A DNA stretch of 64,000 nucleotides, from positions 1 through 64,000 of the forward strand of contig CALCBC010000089.1 in the NCBI GenBank assembly GCA_937898525.1, given 5' to 3'. Shown here piece by piece: positions 25,617 to 33,742 of this stretch; the first letter of the stretch is position 1; each line of letters begins with the position of its first letter. Position numbers and translations under genes: made by a program. The notes below the pieces were generated by a model. That model made no database searches and had not been told where the DNA came from. It saw nothing but the letters and a program-made list of their open reading frames with translations. This DNA is from an uncultured Sphingomonadales bacterium (GTDB lineage: Bacteria; Pseudomonadota; Alphaproteobacteria; Sphingomonadales; Sphingomonadaceae).

Positions 25617-27742
25617 GCGGCCAAGGCCTCCCTCTCGATTTCCGGTGCCGCCGCCTCGGGCGACACCGGAGCCCGCGGCGACAGCTCGCCCTCGCCGCCA
25701 ACGACGGCGATCACCTCGATCGGCTGTGCGGCCGGCAGCTCGTTGATCGAAATCACCAGGCATCCGGGCGCGCGCAGCCTGAGCAGCGCGGCCATCGGGC
25801 GCCGCGCCCGCGGCTGGACGACCAGCACGGGGGCGGTCTCGCCGGGCCCGCGGCCGGCGACGATGGCCGCGATGCGCTCGCCGAGCGAGCGCGCAAGGTC
25901 GGGCTCGATGACGACCTGCCCGGTGGACGGATCCTGCATCCCGCCGACGACCATCTCCTCGAGCTGCGCCGCGAGCGTGATGACCGGCAACCGTTCGTCC
26001 GGACCGCAGACCTTGCCGACGATTGTCGCGCCGAGATCGGCGCGCACGAGGTCGACGAGACGGTCGTGGTCGGTCGTCTGCTGCGCCGCCTGCGACAGGC
26101 TGGCAAGCAGCGGCAGCGGGTGGGCGAGCGAAATGCCGTCGGCGAGCAGCGAGCGCATCACCCGCGTGATCGCGGCCAGCGAAAGCGGCTGCGGCGTGAT
26201 CGTTTCGACCAGTTGCGCGTGACGCTCGCGCACGGTGTCGAGCAGCTCGCGCACCTGGTCGGGGCCGAGCAACTCGTGCGGACGCGCCGAGAGCAGCTGG
26301 TTGACGTGGGTCGCGATGACGCTCTCGACATCGACCACGAGGTAGCCCTCGGCGACGGCGAGGTCGCGCAAGCCGGGCTCGATCCACAATGCCGGGCAGC
26401 CGAAACTCGGATCGAAGGTCGCCTCGCCGGTGAGAGTGCCCGTGCTCACCGCCTCGCCGGTGTCGATCGCCAGCAACCTGTCGGCCAGGATCCGCGCCGA
26501 CCCGAGCGGCGCGCCGCCGAGCAGGACCCGGTAGCGGTCGGGCGGCAGGTCGAACGAATCACGGATACGGAAACGCGGGACGACGAAACCGAAGGTCTGG
26601 CACAGCTGACGACGCAGCCCGGTGAGCCGCGCGACGAGCGGCGCCCCGCGGCGCTCGTCGGCGAGATGGACGAGCCCGTAGCCGAGCTCGAGCGTGACCA
26701 GCGACTGCTCGGAAACCTCCTCGATCGAAATGCGTGACGGGTCGGGCTTCACATCGGGTTCGGCGACCACCGCAGCGGCCTGCGCACGGCGCCCGAGCCG
26801 GTGCCAGAGCCAGAAGGCCCCGGCCGAGAGCGGCAGGAACACGCTCTGCGGCATCGCCGGGATGGCACCCATCGCGCCGAGGATGCAGCCGACGGGCAGC
26901 CAGATGCGCGGGTCCGCCAGCTGACCACCGATCTGCCCGGTGAGGTCGCGGCTGTCCGACACGCGGGTGACGATCACCGCGGCGGCGATCGACAGCAGCA
27001 GTGCGGGCACCGAGGCGACCAGCGCGTCGCCCACCGCGAGCGTTACGTAGCGTGCGCCGGCTTCGGACAGCGACAACCCGTGGCTGACGACGCCGAGCAC
27101 GAGGCCCGCGATGATGTTGACCCCGAGGATCAGCAGCGCGGCGATCGCGTCGCCCTTCACGAACTTGCTGGCGCCGTCCATCGAGCCGTAGAAGTCAGCC
27201 TCGGTGGCGACTTCGCGGCGCCGGGCCTTGGCCTCGTCGGCAGTCAGCAGCCCGGCCGCGAGGTCGGAGTCGATCGCCATCTGCTTGCCCGGCAGTGCGT
27301 CGAGGGTGAAACGGGCGGAGACTTCCGAGACACGTCCCGCGCCCTTGGTCACCACCACCAGGTTGATGATCATCAGGATCATGAACACGAACAGGCCGAC
27401 GGCGAAGTTGCCGCCGATTAGAAAAGCACCGAACGCCTCGATGACCTTGCCGGCGGCGGCCTCGCCCTCGTGCCCGTGCAGCAGCACGACGCGGGTCGAG
27501 GCGACGTTGAGCGCCAGGCGCAGCAGCGTGGCGAACAGCAGCACCGAGGGAAATGACGAGAAGTCGAGCGGCTTCTCGGAGTTCATCGCCGCCATCAGGA
27601 TTGCGACCGAAAGCGCGATGTTGAGCACGAAGAACACGTCGAGCATCATCGCCGGGATCGGCACGACCATCAGAACGATGACGGTCAGGATGCCCGCCGG
27701 CAACGCCAGCGAAGGCGAGAGGATGGCGCGGAGATTGTTCAC
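25613..27742 (-). CDS. flhA: Flagellar biosynthesis protein FlhA
   Basis: Large export-gate membrane protein of the flagellar type III secretion apparatus, 709 residues, starting with GTG at 27742. The N-terminal half has about eight transmembrane helices with the family signature RFTLDALPGKQMAIDSDLAAGL and EADFYGSMDGASKFVKGDAIA. The C-terminal cytosolic domain docks chaperone-substrate complexes. It overlaps fliA downstream and the transglycosylase gene upstream (GTGA), forming one operon under the sigma-54 promoter at 28611. Confidence 0.97.
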   Translation of the reverse strand: MNNLRAILSPSLALPAGILTVIVLMVVPIPAMMLDVFFVLNIALSVAILMAAMNSEKPLDFSSFPSVLLFATLLRLALNVASTRVVLLHGHEGEAAAGKVIEAFGAFLIGGNFAVGLFVFMILMIINLVVVTKGAGRVSEVSARFTLDALPGKQMAIDSDLAAGLLTADEAKARRREVATEADFYGSMDGASKFVKGDAIAALLILGVNIIAGLVLGVVSHGLSLSEAGARYVTLAVGDALVASVPALLLSIAAAVIVTRVSDSRDLTGQIGGQLADPRIWLPVGCILGAMGAIPAMPQSVFLPLSAGAFWLWHRLGRRAQAAAVVAEPDVKPDPSRISIEEVSEQSLVTLELGYGLVHLADERRGAPLVARLTGLRRQLCQTFGFVVPRFRIRDSFDLPPDRYRVLLGGAPLGSARILADRLLAIDTGEAVSTGTLTGEATFDPSFGCPALWIEPGLRDLAVAEGYLVVDVESVIATHVNQLLSARPHELLGPDQVRELLDTVRERHAQLVETITPQPLSLAAITRVMRSLLADGISLAHPLPLLASLSQAAQQTTDHDRLVDLVRADLGATIVGKVCGPDERLPVITLAAQLEEMVVGGMQDPSTGQVVIEPDLARSLGERIAAIVAGRGPGETAPVLVVQPRARRPMAALLRLRAPGCLVISINELPAAQPIEVIAVVGGEGELSPRAPVSPEAAAPEIEREALAA

Positions 27743-28575
27743 AGCTCGAATGCCTTCAACGCGGCATAGGCCTTGCCCACGCGCTCACCGGCCTTGCCGG
27801 GGAGCTGATCTGGCGGGCCGAAGGCGGCCTGGAGCGTTTCGGCCATCGAGGGCCTGCGCGCCGTCGCGGCTTCGCGCGGCGAGCCGAGCGAGGATTGCGG
27901 GCGCTCGGCCCAGAACGACGAGGACGGCGCCGAGTAGGGCATGCCGGGTGCGGCACCGCCTTGCATCGCTGCGGCAACCTTGCCGCGCATGAGGTCCATC
28001 ACCTCGGCAACCGACCGCGCACGGCCGTTGTCGTAGAAGATCGCCCGATTAGCCGCGGCAGCCTGCGGAAGCAGTGCGGCGGCCACCTGCGACGGTTCGG
28101 AAGCGAGCGCCGAGAGGAACGTGCGCGCCCCTCCGGCGCCCAGGAAATGAGCGAGGTAAAGCTCGGTCGCGTCGGGCTCGCGACCCAGCGCCCCGCGCAG
28201 CTCCGCCGCGTTGTCGAGCGCGAGCTCGGCGGCCATCAGCGCGGCAGTATCGGGATCGTGCCGCAGCGCCATGACCTGCGAGCGCAGCAGAGGATCGTCG
28301 ACTTGCGCGCGCCCTCCGCGGCGCGAGATCGCCTCGTCGGCCCAGTAGAGCCCGTGGCGCGCGCCGTGGCGGTCGAGCGTCTCGAGCCAGGTAGCGGTGG
28401 TGAACTGGTACAGGCCGGCGGCGCTCGAGGTCGCCGCGCGCGCGCCAGGATCGAGCGCGGACTCGAGCCGCGCCTGGGCGAGCAAGTAGTCGAAGTTGAC
28501 GCCGGTCGCGGCGGACGCGCGCGCGATCGCCGCGTGCACCCCGCTGTGCTGCTGGACGGAACTGACTTCGGGCAC
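27739..28575 (-). CDS. Lytic transglycosylase-like protein of the flagellar operon
   Basis: 278 residues with an SLT-like N-terminal domain: GVNFDYLLAQARLESALDPGA carries the probable catalytic Glu (ARLES), followed by SSAAGLYQFTTATW, the goose-lysozyme/SLT pattern. There is no obvious signal peptide, so export might use the flagellar system. FlgJ in this window (36295) has only the rod-binding half, so this separate enzyme likely opens the peptidoglycan for the rod. It is the first gene after the sigma-54 promoter and overlaps flhA. Confidence 0.85.
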   Translation of the reverse strand: MPEVSSVQQHSGVHAAIARASAATGVNFDYLLAQARLESALDPGARAATSSAAGLYQFTTATWLETLDRHGARHGLYWADEAISRRGGRAQVDDPLLRSQVMALRHDPDTAALMAAELALDNAAELRGALGREPDATELYLAHFLGAGGARTFLSALASEPSQVAAALLPQAAAANRAIFYDNGRARSVAEVMDLMRGKVAAAMQGGAAPGMPYSAPSSSFWAERPQSSLGSPREAATARRPSMAETLQAAFGPPDQLPGKAGERVGKAYAALKAFEL

Positions 28576-28610
28576 TGCCTTCCCCCGATGGAACTCTCGG
28601 GGGCGGGCTC

Positions 28611-28627
28611 AGCAACAACCGTGCCAG
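28611..28627 (-). promoter_or_regulatory. Sigma-54 promoter of the transglycosylase-flhA-fliA operon
   Basis: On the minus strand CTGGCACG-GTTG-TTGCT matches the sigma-54 consensus with GG and GC exactly ten bases apart. It is placed 36 bases upstream of the transglycosylase start, so predicted transcription gives a leader of about 25 bases. Confidence 0.88.
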
Positions 28628-28634
28628 TTGCGGA

Positions 28635-28970
28635 TCAGCGGGTGGCGCCACCCACGGCAGACGAGCGTTCGGCCTGGTAGACGGGGACGCCGCCAGTCAG
28701 TGCCGTCAGGCGGGCCTGGACGTTGGCAGCGATCAGGTTGCGCATTCGGCGATTGACCTCGTTGAGGCGTTTGACGGCCTCGAGGAGAGCGCGGGATTCC
28801 TCGTCCAGCTCGGCGCCGCGGCCCTCGATGGCACTGCACAGGTTCTGCTTGCCCTCGGCGCAGGTGACGATCCGCTCGAGGTCGAGGGCGGCAAGCGCCT
28901 GCCGCTCGCCTTCGAGCAAGGCAAGCATTTGCCGGAGGTTCTCGCGCAGTGGTGACGGGGCGGTGGTCAT
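28635..28970 (-). CDS. flgN: FlgN-like flagellar export chaperone
   Basis: 111-residue all-helical protein: LRENLRQMLALLEGERQALAALDLERI followed by a Glu/Lys-rich helix and RLNEVNRRMRNLIAANVQARL. Size, helix pattern and position beside flgM match FlgN, the chaperone for hook-junction proteins FlgK and FlgL. The start overlaps the flgM stop by 4 bases. Sequence identity in this family is low, so the name rests partly on context. Confidence 0.8.
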   Translation of the reverse strand: MTTAPSPLRENLRQMLALLEGERQALAALDLERIVTCAEGKQNLCSAIEGRGAELDEESRALLEAVKRLNEVNRRMRNLIAANVQARLTALTGGVPVYQAERSSAVGGATR

Positions 28971-29245
28971 TTGGTCCTCAGCAGCAAGCCGGCCGCAATG
29001 ATCGCGTCGGCGATGCGCGTCGGGATAACCGGGTAACGGCCCTGCTCGATCGCGCGGCGGATCTCCGCCACGCGGTCGGCGTCGACCGGCGCGAGATCGC
29101 CGGCGGAATGGGGCGACAGCGCGGCGCTGGCGGACGCGTCGGCGTCGTCCGCCCGCACGCGTCGCACGCGTTCCACGCCTGTCACAGGCGTCGCCACGCC
29201 TCTCGGGGCGACCCCGTTCGGTCCGGAAATATCGATGGGCTTCAT
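28967..29245 (-). CDS. flgM: Anti-sigma-28 factor FlgM
   Basis: 92 residues with a disordered N-terminus (KPIDISGPNG) and the conserved C-terminal helix region VDADRVAEIRRAIEQGRYPV that binds FliA. Being small and exportable, it would hold FliA inactive until the hook is complete. The flgM-flgN order with fliA nearby on the same strand supports the assignment. Confidence 0.87.
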   Translation of the reverse strand: MKPIDISGPNGVAPRGVATPVTGVERVRRVRADDADASASAALSPHSAGDLAPVDADRVAEIRRAIEQGRYPVIPTRIADAIIAAGLLLRTK

Positions 29246-29325
29246 CGTTGCCGCTCCGTGTTCAGACGTCCCCAGAACGGCAGCTGGGCGGCGGGATTAA
29301 GGCCGGCCGGGCAGATCTTGCCGGA

Positions 29326-29823
29326 TTACGGCAATTCCATGCCGACGAGACCCGGCCGCAGCACTTGCGCACGGAGGGGATCGCCGCGCCTGTCGGCCGG
29401 CCTGACCCTGATCCATTCGCCAACGGCCCCGGCCTCGAGCGCCTCGCCCTGTCGCGACAGGGTGAAGCCGGCTCCGCGCACCGTGATCGTCACGGTTTCC
29501 CCGCGACTGACGACGTCGGGTCCGGCCTGCTGGCCACGGGTTGCGGTCAGTGGCACGAAGAGCCGCCAGCCACCGGGCTCGGGGCAGCGGACGAGCACGG
29601 TGTCACGCGCGCTGCCGTACCATTCGAGCGCGAGCTCGGCCGGGCATTGCGCGAGGCGCAGGCGACGGTCAACCGGCGTGCGGGCACCGCCGGGGGCACC
29701 GATCTCGGCGCCCGTGAACCGGGCAACGGCCCGATCGATCGCTGCCGGATCGGCAAACCCGGCCGCCGAAACGGGCACGGCTGCAGCGCAGAGCGCGGCG
29801 GCAATGACATACTTGGCACGCAT
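29326..29823 (-). CDS. flgA: Flagellar P-ring assembly chaperone FlgA
   Basis: Periplasmic chaperone that helps FlgI form the P ring. 165 residues from ATG 29823 with a signal peptide (MRAKYVIAAALCAAAVPVSA). The C-terminal SAF-like domain has VVSRGETVTITVRGAGFTLSRQGEALEAG and GDPLRAQV, typical of FlgA. Met codons further upstream exist but would place a polar stretch before the signal peptide. Confidence 0.9.
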   Translation of the reverse strand: MRAKYVIAAALCAAAVPVSAAGFADPAAIDRAVARFTGAEIGAPGGARTPVDRRLRLAQCPAELALEWYGSARDTVLVRCPEPGGWRLFVPLTATRGQQAGPDVVSRGETVTITVRGAGFTLSRQGEALEAGAVGEWIRVRPADRRGDPLRAQVLRPGLVGMELP

Positions 29824-29858
29824 CGAAATGTCCTCGTGAGGCATCGTTACGGCCACAC

Positions 29859-30284
29859 TCAATGCACGGATCGTGCCACCGCCAGGTCTGGACGATCGAA
29901 GGCCAGCGTTGCCAGCACGTCCTCGCCTTCGCCCGGCTCGAGAACGATGCGCGCCGCGACCCCGGCCCCGCGCGCCTCTTCGGCCAGTGCCAGCGCCCGT
30001 TCAGCGGTGCGGGCCGCGTCACCCGCGCGATAGCGGGCGACGATCGTCAGGTATTGCCGCGAATCGGGCGCCTGCTCTGCCAGCCATTGGCCGAGCGGCG
30101 GTACCCCGTCGCCCGCGCGGTAGACAGCCAGCGGTTCCCCGCTAGCCGGCGGGGCGGCCGTCTCGGCGGACGCCTTCTCGGCCGGCGACGGCTGCCCGTC
30201 GATGGCTGCGGCGGTAACGATGAACAGGATCAGCGCGAGGTCGGCGATCGTGGTCTGCCATCCGGCAGGGAGCCGCGCGATCAT
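29859..30284 (-). CDS. Single-span MotB/ExbD-like small protein
   Basis: 141 residues. After a short cytoplasmic start, TTIADLALILFIVTAAAID forms one membrane helix with an Asp at its beginning (D15), as in MotB and ExbD proton-channel partners. A Pro/Ala linker and a small periplasmic domain follow (YLTIVARYRAGD, then a helix ERALALAEEARGAG and a strand ARIVLEPGEG), which looks like a shortened OmpA-type fold. It overlaps the MotA/ExbB-like gene by 4 bases, so the two probably form one channel. The flagellar role is inferred from context. Confidence 0.55.
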   Translation of the reverse strand: MIARLPAGWQTTIADLALILFIVTAAAIDGQPSPAEKASAETAAPPASGEPLAVYRAGDGVPPLGQWLAEQAPDSRQYLTIVARYRAGDAARTAERALALAEEARGAGVAARIVLEPGEGEDVLATLAFDRPDLAVARSVH

Positions 30285-30934
30285 GCGACGCTCCGCGGAG
30301 GGTCCGGATGCCGCCGGCACGAATTCTCGATGGCGGCCGAGAGCCAGGCGATCAGCTCCTCGCGCGCGCGGTCCTCGGCATCGGCGCGGCGCGAGATCAT
30401 CGCCGCGAGCGGGGCGAAGATGAAGTTCGCCGCGACGAGGCCGTAGAGCGTGGTCGCAACCGCCATGCCGATCGCCGCGGCGAAATCTCCGCCGTCGGCC
30501 CCGGGCGTGGACAGGCTGCCGAGTGAGACCAGCGTCCCGGCAAGGCCGAAGACCGGTGCGAGCTCGGCCGCGTTGACGAGCACGACCACCGCCCGCCGCG
30601 ATGTCTCGATCCGCCGCGCGCGATGGTCCTCGTGGCTCTCGTGCAGCGCCTCGATCGAGCGCGTCTCGATCAGGGTGTCGGCCATCTCGTCGAACTCGCC
30701 GTCGCCGAAGTGATGCGGCTCGGCGCGCAGCAGCCCGTCCTCCTCGATTTCCTGCACCTGGATCGCGAGCTCGGCGCGCGCCCGCACGGGGTCGAACCGG
30801 CCGACAAACAAGTTCGCAAGAGCCGACAGCGCGAGCTTCGAGTCCGCCCAGCCGCAGCGCAGGACGGTCGCCAGCAGGGTCCCTGAGAGCACGAGCGCTG
30901 CCGAAGCGGGATCGAGCAGCGGGATTTCTGTCAT
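30281..30934 (-). CDS. MotA/TolQ/ExbB-like proton channel protein
   Basis: 217 residues with three hydrophobic segments (about 11-30, 123-143, 158-185), the ExbB/TolQ topology rather than the four helices of MotA. The channel signature is clear: ELAPVFGLAGTLVSLGSL, then AAAIGMAVATTLYGLVAANFIFAPLA. The cytoplasmic part is acidic and His-rich. It pairs with the MotB/ExbD-like gene, and a standard motA-motB pair is present at 38875-40570, so this is a second, divergent channel. Confidence 0.7.
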   Translation of the reverse strand: MTEIPLLDPASAALVLSGTLLATVLRCGWADSKLALSALANLFVGRFDPVRARAELAIQVQEIEEDGLLRAEPHHFGDGEFDEMADTLIETRSIEALHESHEDHRARRIETSRRAVVVLVNAAELAPVFGLAGTLVSLGSLSTPGADGGDFAAAIGMAVATTLYGLVAANFIFAPLAAMISRRADAEDRAREELIAWLSAAIENSCRRHPDPPRSVA

Positions 30935-30950
30935 GCCTGTTTCTCCATGT

Positions 30951-31024
30951 CGGCAAAGAACGGCACATTTCCCGGGGTTTCAGCAGGCGGCGGAACTTTG
31001 CCGGTGTTCGGCAAGGCTTTGCCG
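30951..31024 (+). promoter_or_regulatory. Cluster of CGGCAA/TTGCCG elements upstream of flgB
   Basis: Four copies of one hexamer in both orientations: CGGCAA at 30951 and 31009, TTGCCG at 30998 and 31019; the last two form the palindrome CGGCAA-GGCT-TTGCCG. They lie about 35-110 bases upstream of the sigma-54 promoter, where enhancer sites for an activator such as FlbD/FleQ are expected. Confidence 0.55.
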
Positions 31025-31056
31025 CACAGGCATCCCTGCCCACCCCCGTCGGCCAA

Positions 31057-31073
31057 TTGGCACGCTCCTTGCG
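31057..31073 (+). promoter_or_regulatory. Sigma-54 promoter of the flgB operon
   Basis: TTGGCACG-CTCC-TTGCG is an almost perfect match to the sigma-54 consensus (GG at 31059, GC at 31071). Transcription should begin near 31084, twenty bases before the flgB ATG, and drive flgB through flgL and possibly motAB. Confidence 0.92.
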
Positions 31074-31103
31074 ACAGACCGGTGCCAAAGGACGGAGACG
31101 GCC

Positions 31104-31451
31104 ATGAACGAAGGACTTTTCGGCATCCACGGGGCGGCGCTCGAAGTGCGGTCGCAGCGCCTTGGCATGCTGGGCTCGAACATCGCCAACGCGGCTACCC
31201 CCGGATACAAGGCCCGCGACGTCGACTTCGCAGCCGCGCTCGAGGCGCGGCTCCGCGGCGCGGAAGCGGACGACGCTGTCAATGCCGCCGTGCAGTACCG
31301 CGTGCCGGTCATGCCGAGCCTCGACGGCAATACGGTCGAGATGGCGGTCGAGCAGACCGCCTTTGCCGAGACCGCCGTCGCCTATTCCGCCACCCTCGGT
31401 TTCCTGCGCGGACGGATCGAGACCGTTACGCGCGCGATCAGGGGCGAATGA
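31104..31451 (+). CDS. flgB: Flagellar proximal rod protein FlgB
   Basis: 115 residues; first rod subunit. The N-terminal helix holds the rod/hook signature LGMLGSNIANAATPGYKARDVDF. The C-terminal helix AVAYSATLGFLRGRIETVTRAI is also typical. Somewhat shorter than the 130-140 residues usual for FlgB. The start codon lies twenty bases past the predicted sigma-54 start site, preceded by GGAGACGGCC. It overlaps flgC by 4 bases. Confidence 0.92.
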   Translation: MNEGLFGIHGAALEVRSQRLGMLGSNIANAATPGYKARDVDFAAALEARLRGAEADDAVNAAVQYRVPVMPSLDGNTVEMAVEQTAFAETAVAYSATLGFLRGRIETVTRAIRGE

Positions 31452-31858
31452 CGATGCCGGGCCCGATGACCCTGTTCGATGTCGGCCAGCGCGCCATGTC
31501 GGCACAGCTCGTGCGGATGAACGCGGCGGCTTCCAACCTCGCCAACGCGGGCAGCGTCGCCGGCAGCGAGCGCGACGCCTACGTCCCGCTGCGCCCGGTC
31601 TTCGCCGAGCAGCTCGACCAGGCCACCGGCCTCAGCACCGTGCGGGTCGAGGGCGTCTATCGCGCCGACGTCACCCCGACGCGCGTGCACGATCCCGACC
31701 ATCCCCTGGCCGACGAGAACGGCGACGTATGGACGGCGCCGGTCGATGAGAACGCCGAGATGGTCGAGATGCTCGAAGCCTCGCGCCAGTACCGCAACGT
31801 CGTCGAGGCGCTCTCTACCGCAAAGCAGCTGATGCTCGAAACGATGAGGATGAAATGA
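31448..31858 (+). CDS. flgC: Flagellar basal-body rod protein FlgC
   Basis: 136 residues. N-terminal rod helix SAQLVRMNAAASNLANAGSV, middle RPVFAEQLDQ, and the FlgC C-terminus DENAEMVEMLEASRQYRNVVEAL plus STAKQLMLETMRM. The usual flagellar motif ANxxT is modified here (ANAGSVAGSE). Starts in the flgB stop and overlaps flgD, so translation is coupled. Confidence 0.95.
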   Translation: MTMPGPMTLFDVGQRAMSAQLVRMNAAASNLANAGSVAGSERDAYVPLRPVFAEQLDQATGLSTVRVEGVYRADVTPTRVHDPDHPLADENGDVWTAPVDENAEMVEMLEASRQYRNVVEALSTAKQLMLETMRMK

Positions 31859-32130
31859 GCGTATCCCCGATCAACACCCCTTCGGGGACCCCCGCAGGCT
31901 CGAGCACGGGCCGAGACTTCTCGTCGCTCGGGCAGGCCGACTTCCTGCGCCTGCTGACCGTGCAGATGCAGCAGCAGGACCCGTTCGATCCGGTCGATAA
32001 CAAGGAGATGCTGGCGCAGATGGCGCAGTTCTCCAGCCTCGCCGGCATCAACGACGTCAACGCCACGCTTCAGCAGATCTCGGCCAAGCTCGATGCGCTG
32101 GCCGCAGCCCAAAACGCCACCACCGACTGA
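31855..32130 (+). CDS. flgD: Flagellar hook-cap protein FlgD, short form
   Basis: 91 residues containing the conserved FlgD N-terminal segment: SLGQADFLRLLTVQMQQQDPFDPVDNKEMLAQMAQFSSL. FlgD of enterics has about 230 residues with FlgD-Ig and tudor-like domains that build the cap; those are absent here, with a normal stop codon and no sign of frameshift. The short form should still bind hook subunits by its N-terminal part, but how it caps the hook is unclear. Confidence 0.87.
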   Translation: MSVSPINTPSGTPAGSSTGRDFSSLGQADFLRLLTVQMQQQDPFDPVDNKEMLAQMAQFSSLAGINDVNATLQQISAKLDALAAAQNATTD

Positions 32131-32150
32131 TCACCAAGGAGCACCGTTCC

Positions 32151-32957
32151 ATGTCTTTCTACACTTCGCTCAACGGGCTCAAGAACGCCCAGACCGATCT
32201 GGGCGTGATCGCCCACAACATCGCCAACGTCGAAACTTCCGGCTTCAAGAAGGGCAACACCCAGTTCGCCGACATCGTGGTCAACTCGGCCTCGTCGAAC
32301 CCGCGGATGACGCAGGGCATCGGCGCGCGCGTCGAGGCGATCGTGCAGAACTTCGCGCTCGGCCCGATCGAGCAGACCGGCTCGGCACTCGACATCGCGA
32401 TCGGCGGAGACGGGTTCTTCGCGATGCGGGCGGTCGACGGGTCGATGCTCTACACCCGCAACGGCAGCTTCGACATGGACGGCGCCGGCTACATCAACGA
32501 CGGCTCGGGCAACCGGCTGCAGGTGTTCCCGATGGATGCCACGGGCACGATCACCAGCACGACGCCGGTCGACGCGCAGGTTCCGCCGATGAACGGGACC
32601 GCCGAGTTCGCCGGTATCTCGATCCTCGAGGACGGCCAGGCCATCGCGACCTATGCCGACGGCAGCCAGCTCCATGTCGGCACCGTGGCGCTCGCCCGAT
32701 TCGTCGCCCCGACCGGGCTCAAGCAGGTCGGCTCGTCGAACTGGGAGGCGACCGGCCTCTCCGGACCCGCGACCTACGGCCAGCCCAACCAGGGCGCGTT
32801 CGGCTCGCTGCTCTCGGGCGCGATCGAGCGCTCCAACGTCGACATCGCCGAGGAACTGGTGGGGCTGATCACGGCCCAGCGCAACTTCCAGGCCAATGCC
32901 AAGGCGATCGATACCGCGACCCAGGTGTCGCAGACGATCATGAACCTGCGCACCTGA
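32151..32957 (+). CDS. flgE: Flagellar hook protein FlgE, short form
   Basis: 268 residues, start preceded by AAGGAG. N-terminal signature SLNGLKNAQTDLGVIAHNIANVETSGFKKG and C-terminal SNVDIAEELVGLITAQRNFQANAKAI, both of the FlgE/FlgF/FlgG family. FlgE is assigned by position after flgD. It is much shorter than the about 400 residues of Salmonella FlgE, so outer domains D2/D3 are reduced. Confidence 0.87.
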   Translation: MSFYTSLNGLKNAQTDLGVIAHNIANVETSGFKKGNTQFADIVVNSASSNPRMTQGIGARVEAIVQNFALGPIEQTGSALDIAIGGDGFFAMRAVDGSMLYTRNGSFDMDGAGYINDGSGNRLQVFPMDATGTITSTTPVDAQVPPMNGTAEFAGISILEDGQAIATYADGSQLHVGTVALARFVAPTGLKQVGSSNWEATGLSGPATYGQPNQGAFGSLLSGAIERSNVDIAEELVGLITAQRNFQANAKAIDTATQVSQTIMNLRT

Positions 32958-32985
32958 TCGGGGCCGGGTCTAGCGGAGAAGCGGC

Positions 32986-33726
32986 ATGGACCGGCTGATC
33001 TACACCGCCCTCTCGGGCATGCAGGCGTCGATGAACCGGCAGCGCACGATCGCCAGCAACATGGCGAACGCGCAGACCATCGGCTTCCGCGCCGAGGTGT
33101 TCGACCAGCGCCCGGTGACCATCGCCGGCGAGGGGCTCCAGGCACGTGCTATGCAGGAAAGCGGCGTCCGCTCGGCCGACATGTCGGGCGGCGAGATCGT
33201 CGAAACCGGCCGTCCGCTCGACGTGGCGGTCGAAGGCGACGCGCTGATCGCCGTGCAGGCGCCCGACGGGACGGAAGCCTATACCCGGCGCGGAGATCTG
33301 ACGATCACCGCCGGCGGCTTGCTGGTCAACGGCGAGGGTCATCCGGTGCTCGGCGAGGCTGGCCCGATCACGCTGCCGCTCAACGGAACCCCGGCGATCG
33401 CGCCCGATGGCACGATCACGGTCACCGACCCGGCCGCGCCCGACCAGCCTCCGCAGGAGGTCGGCCGGATCAAGCTCGCGGGCTGGATGGGCAGCCCGAT
33501 CGCCAAGGGCCTCGACGGTCTGTTCCGCGTCGAGGGCGGCGGCGTGCTGCCGCGCGACGAGGCGGCGACGGTCAAGACGGGCAGCCTCGAGGAATCGAAC
33601 GTGAACACCACCGAGGTGCTGGTCGAGATGATCGACGCGCAGCGCCTCTACGCGATGCGCAGCAAGGTGATCAGCACCGCGCGCGACATCGACGAAAGCG
33701 GCGCGCAGTTGATGCGCCTCGGCTGA
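32986..33726 (+). CDS. flgF: Flagellar basal-body rod protein FlgF
   Basis: 246 residues. LIYTALSGMQASMNRQRTIASNMANAQTIGFRAE is the FlgF-type N-terminus and the C-terminus is NVNTTEVLVEMIDAQRLYAMRSKVISTARDIDESGAQLM. Middle-rod protein of normal length; followed by flgG after 16 bases. Confidence 0.94.
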   Translation: MDRLIYTALSGMQASMNRQRTIASNMANAQTIGFRAEVFDQRPVTIAGEGLQARAMQESGVRSADMSGGEIVETGRPLDVAVEGDALIAVQAPDGTEAYTRRGDLTITAGGLLVNGEGHPVLGEAGPITLPLNGTPAIAPDGTITVTDPAAPDQPPQEVGRIKLAGWMGSPIAKGLDGLFRVEGGGVLPRDEAATVKTGSLEESNVNTTEVLVEMIDAQRLYAMRSKVISTARDIDESGAQLMRLG

Positions 33727-33742
33727 GGAAAGGACAACGACA

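Noticed and set aside
31007..31024. Additional sigma-54 promoter at TTCGGCAAGGCTTTGC
   Set aside because: GG and GC are nine, not ten, bases apart and the -24 box is poor; the element is better explained as part of the CGGCAA cluster.
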